This document shows positions 31,101 to 41,680 of a DNA stretch of 64,000 bases, one piece after another. Both the position numbers and the translations under genes were made by a program. The notes beneath the pieces were generated by a model. That model made no database searches and had not been told where the DNA came from. It was given only the letters and a program-made list of their open reading frames with translations. The number at the start of each line of letters is the position of its first letter. Within the stretch, counting starts at the first letter, position 1. This DNA comes from Tomocerus qinae (Eukaryota; Arthropoda; Collembola; Entomobryomorpha; Tomoceridae), in the NCBI GenBank assembly GCA_020055645.1, contig CM034549.1, positions 5,828,001-5,892,000 of the forward strand. The letters are read 5' to 3'.

Positions 31101-32548
31101 CTATTCTTAGTAAGCATTGCTTACAGAAAAATGGACAAACAGACAGATTGTTAACTCCCACAAACTAGTCTTAATCCCAACTTATCCCCTATTCTTTTAA
31201 TTTCGAAACACTGAAATTTTACAAAATGGCCATGGTGACAGGCTATTTAATCGCAATATTAATTCGAACACTCATGTAGGTTCCTTTTCAAAGTAAAATG
31301 ACAATTAGTGAATTATAAGTACCTGTGGTCGTGTCGGGGCGGGGGATGAGTTTCGTGGAAGGGCCAGTAGGGCCTGACTTTGGGCGGGTAGGAAAACAAA
31401 TGCCAGGACTCTGTCTGAAAGTGGAATGCCCATAAATCTCCCAAGGAGCCCTTCAGATCTCGGTAGCCGCCATAAATATACATTTGACCATTGCAGACGG
31501 AGGCAGAGTGGCCTCTGCGCCCCGTCGGTGTCAACTGCCCCTTCACCCTTCCCTCTTCAATCTGCTTCTGCCCCCACTTCCTCCACTTGCCACTCTACAC
31601 ATCAATCAATTAATTTATTACATCTTTTAATTGCAATTAGTATATTCCAGTTAGTTACGTGGACGTTGAAGATCCAGAGAGGGCAGCTGGAGTCGATAGA
31701 AATCTCTCCACCAAAAAGGTACAACTGACAATAACCAACATTATTAATTATATACTTAATTACACATTTAATTATATAATTAATTATATACTTAATTATA
31801 CATTTGATTATATAATTAATTATATATTTAATTATATACTTAATTATACATTTGATTATATAATTAATTATATATTTAATTATATAATTAATTATATATT
31901 TAATTATATATTTAATTATATATTTAATTATATATTTAATTGTACCTGGTTGTCGTTGAAGACGAGGGTGTGTTGCTGCAATGGCGGGGGCCACGCATCA
32001 TTTTCCGTCGGACGGATTTCAGTCCAAGTCCCAGACTAAATATATTTAATTATTTAATGACATGTTTAATAAGCCTTTCCTACAATTGCTTTCTGGTCAC
32101 CAGTTGAAGTGAATCTCAGTAGATGGAAATATAGTATTTTCAGGCTTTTTTAATGTATTATTCTCTACCTCCATCTACTGAGATTCACTTCAACTGGTGA
32201 CCAGAAAGCAATTGTGGGAAAGGCTTATTATTTAACATTTATGATTTAATGACATGTTTAATTATTTAAAGACATGTTTAATTGCTCAATTTAAATGATT
32301 GCCTTGAGACTGAGTTGCCAAAAGTCTTTGAGTTGGAACGTCCTTCCGCTTTTTCCTCCGAAGAGAAACAACTTGTCGACTTTGTCGATTTGGCACAAGA
32401 CCGTGGCATGTTTGTAGCTGCAACGAAAAGAAAATGATTGATGGACAATAACAATGTTATTAATTATAATTAAATGTAAATTGTTACCGGCTGGGGGGTG
32501 TCTCCGAGTCGGAGATGATGTTGGACCACATTGAAAATGTGACGACCA
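28139..32548 (-). CDS. Kelch-repeat beta-propeller protein, ten exons (5' end uncertain)
   Basis: Exons on the minus strand: 32488-32548, 32303-32417, 31946-32035, 31659-31724, 31323-31594, 29963-30133, 28834-28863, 28730-28761, 28365-28652 and a last exon near 28139-28266. All junction phases agree. Six or so kelch blades are visible: LFLFGGKSGR, LYLFGGEISI, MYIYGGYRDLKGSLGDLWAF, LYIFGGMTDLEERSDFWKF, FVFCGERSGRPFDEFWRF, and a degenerate one after TEMWERVLMHGSRPCARIF. Each has the usual GG then aromatic/Trp spacing. The tail is acidic and Ser-rich (ENNLIDFDDEQHRPSHSSSS), with no membrane span. Kelch propellers are protein-binding scaffolds (actin or ubiquitin ligase adaptors); the partner is unknown. 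Oddities: a 30-nt and a 32-nt microexon, a GC-AG intron after 32303, and a partial duplicate of exon six at 29297-29352. Two acceptors are possible for the last exon. Confidence 0.8.
29127..29166. mobile_element. 40-bp hAT-like element, CAAGGAGC family
   Basis: Ends CAAGGAGCATGG and ...GTACTCCTTG. Exact 8-bp duplication GGTGTAAC at 29119-29126 and 29167-29174. In a Kelch-gene intron. The same family as 3349-3658, reduced to little more than the two tips. Confidence 0.8.
29212..29352 (-). pseudogene. Partial duplicate of Kelch exon six and its intron
   Basis: Matches 29588-29674 plus 29941-30006, that is the downstream intron and the 3' half of exon 29963-30133, including the coding text for CLHKHVAAKALAN and the donor. 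It lacks the 5' half and an acceptor, so it is not spliced in as an intact exon. A hAT-like MITE sits at the border. Confidence 0.75.
29397..29587. mobile_element. hAT-like MITE, CAAGGTAGG family, with unequal flanks
   Basis: Ends CAAGGTACGTAAAATTTTAG and complement; internal sequence matches 5057-5261. The flanks are GTTGAGGC and GTTTAATC, which do not match, unlike every other copy of this family here. The right flank is the start of the second copy of the duplicated Kelch segment. Confidence 0.8.
29675..29940. mobile_element. hAT-like MITE, CACAGTATT family, 266 bp
   Basis: Inverted ends CACAGTATTTTGATCCCCAT and complement, arms about 80 bp. Exact 8-bp duplication GGGTTATT at 29667-29674 and 29941-29948. 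Inserted in the Kelch intron after exon six. A shorter relative is in a BiP intron at 56149-56236. Confidence 0.88.
30140..31318. other. Long Kelch-gene intron (about 1.2 kb), nothing recognised
   Basis: No ORF, RNA gene or marked repeat. A short 'ggacaaacagacagatt' run near 31132 resembles family A's microsatellite. Confidence 0.4.
31733..31942. repeat. AT-rich tandem repeat in a Kelch intron
   Basis: About 20 units of 'taattatata(ct)ttaattata' type, period 11-12 bp. Both strands read open (IIKYIIKYIIN..., FNYIINYI...), which is an artefact. Confidence 0.85.
32068..32229. mobile_element. MITE with 60-bp inverted arms in a Kelch intron
   Basis: Left AATAAGCCTTTCCTACAATT and its complement at the right, arms nearly perfect through 'cttcaactggtgacc'. 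Flanking duplication unclear. Confidence 0.75.
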
Positions 32549-33633
32549 CTAATACTAACAAGAATAAAAAATGACTCGAGATTAGGATTATTACGACATT
32601 GTCATTTCTGTATCGATTTTCATATCGATCTCCTCTTCCGCGCATGGACTACAATAACTACGACTACAATACAGCTGGCTGGGGCCATCCGAGACAACTC
32701 TCTCTATGCATTTATTCAAGGCTCTCTCTCTCCAATCTTCATTCATTGCTTTTAAAAATTACACACAGGTAGAGGCAATAAGATGTTCAAAGGTTAAGAA
32801 CAAACGGTTAAAATTTTGTAGTCATCATCAATCTATTTTGGTTTTTATTTTGGATTATGAATTCAGAAGCTGGAGGAAAGAAGGGCGTGGCGCAAAATTT
32901 TGAAAGACCCCTATCGTAATTTCCGCGAATCCTGGCCCCCTTAAAAAGTCAGATACTGCAAAGGTATTTTGACTTGCAATTTTTGGTGGTCATTCTTGAC
33001 TTTGTAACGAGTAATTTGTCTAATTACAACTTCGGACGTATACCCTCTAGTTCGGCGGTAGAGACCTCCAAAGTAAGGGTAGTTTAACCCGTAAAGCATA
33101 GGGGTTAAACAAATAGTACCATTTTACCATATGACTGCAAAGCAATATCCGCATGAAAGTTGGCACACAGTAAGCATAATATGGTAGGAACGCGCTGTGA
33201 AAGTTACAGCGGACGTATAGGCCTAGATCTTAAGAAATAGTAATTTTAATAAAAATATTTCGTTTTAAAGTACAGTATCACTTTTGCCTATAGCTGACTT
33301 CCTATAGCTGATAAAATGACAAAGTCACTGCTCCCATGTTACTATGGATGAGCTTGTCAATGTTTGTGTGGGACATAAATGTGGCTGCATTTATGTACTA
33401 TTTTTAATTATGATGAATGCGAATTTCTATTCTTATGCGAATGAATATTGAATCGACTCAACGAAACCTGTTCATTGCATGAAATATCAACCGAAATACT
33501 ATAGATTATCGATCAGTTGAGTCTGTCAAAGTGAAAGGTAAGTATAGACTAGTTAACAATCAACAGTAAGTAACCTAGAATAGAATAATTGTAGTAAGGA
33601 TTACAATATAGTACGTTTAATGTATTTTAGATC
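32549..33633. other. Intergenic between Kelch gene and ISL2EU-like element
   Basis: May hold the Kelch 5' exon and promoter (an ATG in 'tcggatggccccag' on the minus strand near 32690 is possible). The right part, from about 33300, probably belongs to the ISL2EU-like element. No RNA gene seen. Confidence 0.35.
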
Positions 33634-36600
33634 ATGCCTAACCACAATTGTGGAATTTGTCAAAGAAGAATTTCTAGCTTCGCAAAGAAAAACAAGATAA
33701 AACCTGTATGGGAACTAGTAAAGCAGCTAGGTATAGTGAAAGGAAAAAGGCTTCTGGAGGAAGATAAAGAAAAGTATATATGTAACACATGTAGATCGCC
33801 GTTAGTTTTCAAGAATGTCCCTTCTGCTAACTACTACTACAGTTTAGATGAAAGCTCGAATGATGATGAAGTAGCCATGTCCGTAGATGATGAAACTTTC
33901 TCGCTTTCCCAGCCTTACACTGTGGAATCTCAAGTTTCATTGACAATGAGTTCTGTAAGCCAATCGTTTATAAGTGAATCAAGTCATAACACTCAAGCAT
34001 CGAGCCAAGGCATTTCCGAAATTACCAATTCTTCAACAGTTAGACCTAATTCGCTGTTTGGTCTGGAATCATGTACTAAATCAGAGAAAGCTTGTTTTAT
34101 CTGCAGAAACAAGTCAGGCCGGTCTAAGATACCTAAACCAGCTATTATAGATGCCTTCATTAAAAGAAAGGTAATCATTCCAGAGAAAAATCGTTGCTGT
34201 CCTGATCACATTGGGAGAAGTGGCTATTTTAAGGTAGAAGTTTTAGAAAAACTCTGTTGGGGGTCTCTGAGGACAATTTCAATAAACTTTACAGCATCTG
34301 CTGTCCTCATCTTCATGAAAGTATAAATCGATGTCCTAGGAATGCCCTTGCTGTCTTTTTAATGAAGATGAGACTTAATTTGTCTCAAAACGTACTAGCA
34401 TTGCTGTTCGGCTTCTCATCACAGGCTCGAGTATCAGAATGCATTGACAGAATTCTGGATATACTAACGAAATATTTTGTTCCTCTTCACTTGGGTTATG
34501 ATCATATTTCTAGAGAAGAACTTCATGCCAAACATCAATCCAGATTTGTTCACACTTTGTCAGGAGCAGATGATAAAACCATATTGGCCGTTTTGGATGG
34601 TACTTACCTTTACATTAACAAGCCCTCTGATTTCATTCAACAAAGAAGAACTTACTCCATGCACAAAAGTAGAAACTTAGTAAAGCCGATGATGATCGTC
34701 GCTCCGGACGGTTATATTATTGAAGTAGAAGGCTGCTACTTTGCCGATCATTACAATAATGATGCTGGCATCCTAAATCATTTGTTAAAGAAGACTGGGG
34801 GGATATTGTCTTTCTTCAACAAAGGAGACTACTTTGTCTTGGATCGTGGATTCAGAGATTCCATTGAGCCCTTAGAACAAATGACAATAAATGTATTGAT
34901 GCCACGATTCTTAAAACCTGGACAAAAGCAATTTACTGTGGAAGAAGCAAACAGTACGAGACTAGTGACAATGATAAGATGGGTTGTTGAAGCAGTGAAT
35001 GGTAGGATTAAAAACAAATTCAAATTCGTTGAAAATACAATTTTTCCGTCATATCTACCTAAGATAAACGATTTCTTCAAAGTTGCTTCTGCAATAATCA
35101 ACTGCTTTTCGCCCCCAATTGCTGATTACAAAGTAGAGAATCAATGGATTGCAGAGGAAGCTATAACAAGAAGCTTAGAATCAAATGAACTAATGGACTA
35201 CGTGGAATCTTCAGGTATTGAAAACAAAAGAGTTCTGTGGAAAGAAGCAACAGCGGATTCGCTTACAAGTTTTCCGAAAGTTGACACTGAGGATATGAAG
35301 AGATTGACACTTGGAAGTTACCAATCAAGACTAGCTATTAAGTATATCCGGCAGCATTTGGACAAAGATTCCATTTACACAATGTATATACATGAAGACG
35401 AGGATACACTATTGAGGGGTAAAATCGAATCCAGGTTTCAAAAAAATATTACAGGTAAAAACCTTAAAAAGCTCATAGGGAGACGCAAGGAAAACCAGAA
35501 AACAAGGAAAAGTAGTTTCTGTATAATTTAAATAGGGCATAATTTAATAAACATGTATGCCCCAGTCTCCCGGTTGAAATTGCTTTTGAATCGTTTCATT
35601 GGGCAATGTGAAAATCTGTAGTACAAGTGCAGTTCTAATAATATGTGGTAGTTTTAGTAGAATTTTAAATAACTTACCCAAGCAAAAATCAAAAGAGACC
35701 ATGAAAAAACCAGCAGTATACAAATTGCATTAAAATTTTACTATAATAGTAATTCTTTCATTGGCAAATCGGAGGAAAATTCTTTTATTAGATGGGGAGT
35801 AGTAGTAATATGAATGAGTGGGGATGAGTGTTATCATTTGGTTGTTATCAAGGTGCCTTAAGTCTCCTTGGCCTCATATCCACTAGTTACAAGGTGGAGA
35901 CAATGAGTAAGGTAAGGGAGTATCGTATAGTGTTATTAGTAGAACTCATGACAATAATGTACTTATTTGCTGAAAAACAATTAACTGGTTGTACAAGGCT
36001 AAATTGTCTTTGGTGCTATCTAGATTGTTTTCAGAATTTGCAGCTACGATTTAAAAATATTTTTGTCACAATATATATATAAATAAAAATATTTTAGTAA
36101 AAAATGTGTATTTTTTCTATAGAGTCTGGCATTTTCCTAATTTTTTACTTCATTTCAGAAGAACCTTCTTGAATCAGTTGAATTTTTTGAAGAATTTTCA
36201 ATATCGTGAAAAGACTATTTCGAATTTCTAATTTCAACCGGGAGACTGGGGCATACATGTTTATTAAATTATGCCCTATTTAAATTATACAGAAACTACT
36301 TTTCCTTGTTTTCTGGTTTTCCTTGCGTCTCCCAATGAGCTTTTTAAGGTTTTTACCTGTAATATTTTTTATTTTATAGTTTTCATTGTTTATGAATAGT
36401 TTATATGTAATGTAGCGCTATATTGAAAGTTAGGTAAAATATTCTCAGTGGAGTAAGAATATTTTAGGTCTGTTATACGCAAAACAATATTTTTTATTCC
36501 TGGAATATTTCTTTTTCTCATTTTTAAAATTATTTTCTATCCCAGGAATATTTCCCTATTTCTAAAATTATTTTCAATCCCTAGAATTTTTTACCATTGC

Positions 36601-37559
36601 TGGAATCCGTAAAATTTATAATCATTTATTCTCAAAATCATTAATAAAATACTCTATCGAATGATATCAGAATTTGGTTTTATGGGGGCTCTGCCCCCCA
36701 ACCCCCGTGAGGGGAATGATAGGTTGGTGTTGTGGTTGCAGCCAATGGTTGCACCTAGTAATTCAAATCCTTTAAATTAGTACTAGGCGACGGGATTCAG
36801 TCACCTTGTGTATTACTATGCCAAAGTAGAGTGAGTGGACGTAAGACACGTAATGATAGGGATTTGAAAGAATACTACACTATACTCACTGTATCTAAGG
36901 AAACTGAATTTGACAATTGCATTATGATAACCAAACAATGGGACAACCGAATCTTCGGGGTCTAGCGGGAGAATCGGACCTCCGACAGAGTTGCTGAGCT
37001 AACGCAACGTAGTTCGAAGAATAATCTACCCGTTTTGTATCTATAATTTTTCCCCAAAAGTTTCAGGTTTTTGAGGTATGCATGACAAGTCGTTTTGACT
37101 CAAAGAGGAAAAGGATACATAGGGATTGACAAATCCTGAGGACAGTTAGCCTGCCTCGAATGTCTCCCTATGAAAAAGCCAATTTTACTATGGAGTGTTA
37201 GTGATGGAATAGAATGTCCATTACCGATACCAGAAAACAAAAGCTGTGAACAGGAAATCTTAAATTGTCATGAACAGGAAATCTTAAATTGTCAAAAGGA
37301 AATCAATAAACACAAAGGAGAAAATAAATCTCTTTGGGACTGGGACAGTTTGTTTGACAGTGTAGTACTAAAATGCTCATTAATAATAATGATGTCAGTT
37401 AATTTTCTGTATGTTTTAATTCGTATTTGGAATGCTAGAATTAACGACGAAACAAAAAAAGAAGAAACAGAAGCACATTTTTGCAGAATCCATGCCATGA
37501 TACGTCAAGAGAATAATAGAGCTAATGGGCCAGATTGTGATAATACTAATGTTTGATTT
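33634..37559 (+). pseudogene. ISL2EU-like (DDE_Tnp_4) transposase, frameshifted and split by an X element
   Basis: The part at 33634-34250 encodes a Cys-rich N-terminus (CGICQRR, YICNTCRSPL, CFICRNKSGR, CCPDHIGRSGYF), likely zinc-binding. The frame shifts near 34250 into 34257-35445, the DDE domain: VLDGTYLYINK with D1, QRRTYSMHKSRNLVKPMMIV, FVLDRGFRDS with D2, and RWVVEAVNGRIKNKFK with the catalytic E. Then comes a YQSRLAIKYIRQHL...LLRGKIESR segment typical of the family. X copy 2 (35441-37164) interrupts it within an A-run. Removing X and one A-run duplication restores the frame into 37165-37559 (KKPILLWSVSDG...), which has one hydrophobic segment. All three catalytic residues remain, but the frameshift and insertion make it inactive. 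Confidence 0.75.
35441..37164 (+). mobile_element. Family X element, copy 2 (nested in ISL2EU-like ORF)
   Basis: The left palindromic module D3 (35441-36365) starts ATATTACAGGTAAAAACCTT and ends with the complement; it includes CATAGGGAGACGCAAGG. The right part has the GC-rich palindrome at 36681-36716 and ends GAATGTCTCCCTATG. Flanked by A-runs of the target. No coding capacity. It supplies the empty sites for two insertions seen in X copy 5. Confidence 0.75.
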
Positions 37560-37683
37560 TGTCTGTTAAGTATGTTTTTATCGTAAATGTATTTCATACT
37601 TTGTTTTAGTTAAACATAATTACCTTTGACTTGATTATATAGGAATTGCATTATTACTTACCTACTTCTCACTTTTCTGATGC

Positions 37684-38622
37684 AAAGGACATGGCACAAA
37701 TCTTATGGACCATGTGTTTCGAGGGAATAAATCCGTTTTAATATGATTTGTGGCCACTATTATGGAGGTAAAAAGTGAAAGAGGAAACGCTCTGAATGTT
37801 GACCGTTCACGAGATATTCCGTGTCAAAGGTCAACATGTCATTCCCTTATGACCCCCATCGAGCAATACATCAATCGAAAGGACTTACTCTCCTGAATCC
37901 AAAAATACCATACACTTGACCTCTGTGACCTACATGTCAAATAATATATGCAAAAGTGTTGACTCATTTAAATATTTATGTATTACTAGTAATGTTACCC
38001 GTCCTACGGACGTGGCATTAGGTACGTAGGTAGGTATATAACAATGTAGTTACTGTGAGTAACATGAAGATAAGTTAGTACTTTTTCCAACCATATATCA
38101 GTTATGTTGTTATTTAGAATCACCAGCGTCCACTTTTAATGCAATTGTGTAGCATTACTTACTGCTATGTTACCCTTCTGAGCCGAGCGGGCATTTTATG
38201 TACAGTAACCACATTGTACTAACCTAACCTAACCTAACCTAACCTAACCTAACCACATTGTTATCCACCTACCGACCTACGTACCTAATGCCACGTCCGT
38301 AGGACGGGTAACATTACTAGGAATACATAAATATTGAAATGAGTCAAAACTTTTGCATATATTATTTGACCTGTAGGTCACAGAGGTCAAGTGTATGGTA
38401 TTTTTGGATTCAGGAGAGTAAGTCCTTTCGATTGATGTATTGCTCGATGGGGGTCATAAGGGAATGACATGTTGACCTTTGACACGGAATATCTCGTGAA
38501 CGGTCAACATTCAGAGCGTTTCCTCTTTCACTTTTTACCTCCATATTAGTGGCCACAAATCATATTAAAACGGATTTATTCCCTCGAAACACATGGTCCA
38601 TAAGATTTGTGCCATGTCCTTT
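37684..38622. mobile_element. Foldback element with 360-bp arms and telomere-like centre
   Basis: The arms 37684-38045 and 38262-38622 are inverted repeats of about 360 bp, over 95 percent identical by eye (AAAGGACATGGCACAAATCT and complement at the tips). The 215-bp centre contains the TAACC array. No ORF and no certain target duplication. Confidence 0.8.
38220..38254. repeat. Interstitial telomere-type repeat (TAACC)7
   Basis: About seven uninterrupted TAACC units, the complement of arthropod telomere TTAGG. Located in the centre of the foldback element, not at a chromosome end as far as can be seen. Confidence 0.85.
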
Positions 38623-39587
38623 ATTGATATTTGATAACATTCATCATCAAGTCATAATGTAAATCTGGGTAATGAATACTTTACGACATCTAATGAGTTT
38701 CCTTGAAGAGTAATGGATTGAAATTATACATAAATTAAGAAGGAATCAGTCTCGATGCTCTTATTATGAAATAGGATCAGGCAAAAAATGTAATATAATA
38801 AAATAAATTTTTGTATACTTAGTTGACTATTGTTTGCACTGCGTTTTATGCATGTTATGAATGTATTGGAGTTTGAAACGTTTTATGTATACTTGCATTT
38901 CATTATTTCTAAAAAATATTATTGTTTGAGCTTATTCCAATTTCTAAAGCATTCAATCCCTAGAATTTTCCCCCGTTTCGGAAATGTCTATCTCTGCTAC
39001 CTTTACCAGTCGACTGTCTATCATTTGTTCACAAAAGTATTAATAATATACTCTATCGAATGATATCAGTATTTGGATTTATGGGGGGCTCTGCCCCCCA
39101 ACCCCCGTCAGGGGAATGAAAAGTGAGTGTTGTGGTTGTAGTTGGTGGTACCAGTAGTAATTCAATCCTTTGGATTAGTATTATGCAACGGTATTCAGTC
39201 ACCGTGTGTATTACTATGACAGAGTGGATTGAGAGGACGTTATCATGATTCGGAACAGTAGTACAGTAGTACACTATACTACTACTGCACTACTGCACTG
39301 TATCTACGGAAACTAAATTTGACAATTGAATTATGCTAACCAAACAAGGTCACAACCGAATCTTCGGGCTCTAGCGGGAGAACCGGTCCTCCGACAGAGT
39401 TGCTGAATTAAAGCGCACTCCGTCGAGGAATTGTTTACTAATTTTGTCTCTATAATTTTTGCCGAGAAGTTTCAAGTTTTCGAGAAAACCCTCCTGACGA
39501 TTTTCAAACCCTCACCCAACCTCATACATAGGGATTGACAAATCCTGAGAGCAGTTAGCCTGCCTCGAATGTCTCCCTATGAAAAAT
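38623..39587 (+). mobile_element. Spacer and family X right end, copy 3
   Basis: From about 38900 the sequence matches the X right part ('ccctagaattttcccc', GC palindrome at 39080-39108) and ends GAATGTCTCCCTATG at 39573-39583, directly followed by a D1 module. The left palindromic D3 module is absent. 38623-38900 is unassigned. Confidence 0.6.
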
Positions 39588-39812
39588 TACAGGTGAAAAA
39601 CCTGGAGAAATATACGGGGAGAAGGCCAGAAAAACTCGAAAACAAGATATAATTTAGATGCCAAGATATAATTACACCTCGTAATTTTAAGATTAATTGT
39701 AAATTTACGAATTTAATTTATATCTTGGTATCTAAATAATAATGCCTTGTTTTCGAGTTTTTCTGGTATTCTCCCCGTATATTTCTCCAGGTTTTTCACC
39801 TGTAATTTTTTT
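39588..39812. mobile_element. Short D1 palindromic element, 225 bp
   Basis: Nearly the whole element is two inverted arms: TTACAGGTGAAAAACCTGGA at the left and TCCAGGTTTTTCACCTGTAA at the right. Shows that the D module can exist as a stand-alone MITE. Confidence 0.75.
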
Positions 39813-39956
39813 TATTGTTTCTCTTGATATATCTGGTTATAACTATCATATAACTACGAACTACAAAAATTTTAACCAGATTATGAATATTTCGAAATTA
39901 TTTATATAAGCACCTATCATGGTTGTAGAAATTGATAATGAAAAAGTTACTAGAAA

Positions 39957-41131
39957 ATTACAGGTGAAAAACCTGGAGAAATATACGTGGAGAAGGCCAG
40001 AAAAACTCGAAAAGAAGATATAATTTAGATGCCAAGATATAATCAAACCTCGTAATTTTAAAATTTTCTTTAAAAACATCTCCCCGTGCGTTTACAGTTA
40101 ATTCCATTTTTCCGCTAATTCACTTGCAACTCTCTTCGAAAACAAAAATACAATTGTGATTCAATGATTCAATTAACTCCTGAAGCAGGGATGGAAAATA
40201 TTTTGGACAATGGGAACACCAGTCAAAGCTGCCATAGTGTTCTGTGGGAACACCTTTGCAATCGTACATACAACATGTTCCCTCAGTAATTATAACGACT
40301 TAAACTTATTTTCTGAAGATCAAAATCCATGTTTAATTGTCTTATCCGTAGTAATTAATCAACAATTAAGATGATAATTTTTCCTATATTAACAATATTT
40401 AACAGTAAAATATATTTAGATATGACTGCGCCATAATTGTCAACTAAATGTCCAAAGTGCAATAAAAATGTTGCAGTGTGAAGAAATTGCCACAATGTAC
40501 AAAGTAACTGTGAAATTACTATTTTCTTCTTTTTATACGGAAAAGTTTTTTCTCTTGAAATAGTATTATCTTGTTTCTATATTTCATTTCCATGAAATTT
40601 ATATATGCAGTTATTAGCACTTAAAGTCTAGTTGATAATACAGTATGTCAAGGAAATAGGTTTGTACTTCATTATTCTATGGCTATAATCCTAACTCTCA
40701 AATAGGGAGTAAGTTTGTTGTTATTATTAATTTATTACAAGTTGTTTATCCCTATTATGGATTTACGGATACACTGCTCGATGACTCGATACTGACTATT
40801 ACTGACTACCTATGCTAGTTGGATATTGACTTGGCATACAATTATGGCTGGGTACTATGGATACTGGCTTCCTATGAATACTTACTTTCTTGACATAGTA
40901 GTTCATTATTTCATTCAAGACATTCTGTAGTGTGAATCTAATGTTTTAGGCAAGTTTTTGGGTTGTTGCAAGGAATTAACTGTAAACGCACGGGGTGATG
41001 TTTTTAAAGAAAATTTTAAAATTGATTTGAAAAAAGGTTTGATTATATCTTGGCATCCAAATTATATCTTGTTTTCGAGTTTTTCTGGCCTTCTCCCCGT
41101 ATATTTCTCCAGGTTTTTCACCTGTAATTTT
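39957..41131. mobile_element. D1 palindromic element, 1.2 kb
   Basis: Starts ATTACAGGTGAAAAACCTGG and ends with the complement. The arms include 'ctccccgtgcgtttacagtt' and its complement near 40080 and 40970. Non-coding centre with 'gccacaatgtacaaagtaac', shared with other D1 copies. Confidence 0.7.
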
Positions 41132-41195
41132 ATTGTATTGTTTTTCTTGATATATCTGGTTACAGGTAACTATGATATTATAACTACGAACTAAC

Positions 41196-41245
41196 CAAGG
41201 AGCATGGACGTTGTCATAGTATAGTAGCGCCGTCCAAGCTCCTTG
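41196..41245. mobile_element. 50-bp hAT-like element, CAAGGAGC family
   Basis: Ends CAAGGAGCATGGACG and CGTCCAAGCTCCTTG. Exact 8-bp duplication GAACTAAC at 41188-41195 and 41246-41253. A minimal relative of 3349-3658. Confidence 0.85.
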
Positions 41246-41680
41246 GAACTAACCAATTAGGAATATTTCGAAATTATTTATATAGGTACCTTATTTTATA
41301 TAGGTATGAAATTAAAAATAAAAACAAGTTACAAGTAAAACATTATTCGCAGTCTTCGCAAATTTTTGTAAATATTGGAAAAGTAATGTAATGTACCATG
41401 TTCGAGTAAACTTCTAATCAACATGTCCCCATTTCCTAAATATTGTTCATCCCTTCCTGGTTTATAATGTAAATTTTAAATCTATGAAAAAATCATAAAT
41501 ATTATGTTATTTGAGCTACATCTCTAAAACTTTGATTTTCTCGCAAAATTATTAATAATATATTATGTATGTAATAAGATAATTTTATTTTTTAAACACG
41601 AGCCAGTAAAGCATAAAGGTTTGTATAAGTATAGTAGTAATGAGCATTACGGATATGCATGCCTAACTCAATTTGTCATT
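41246..41680 (-). mobile_element. Family Y element, copy 4, left part
   Basis: Y body on the minus strand ('atgtccccatttcctaaat', 'tttgtcatttt'), interrupted at 41681 by X copy 4 and resuming at 46186 with 'ttttctatgcctggaa'. The uninterrupted order is seen at 27220-27255. Confidence 0.55.

Noticed and set aside
31602-32039. ORFs of 126-130 residues on both strands
   Set aside because: They run through the AT tandem repeat in a Kelch intron; only 31659-31724 and 31946-32035 on the minus strand are coding.
37170-37556. Independent membrane-protein gene
   Set aside because: The frame and A-run context fit better as the displaced C-terminus of the ISL2EU-like transposase.
38220-38254. A true chromosome end
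   Set aside because: Only about seven units, enclosed by inverted arms and followed by further unique sequence.
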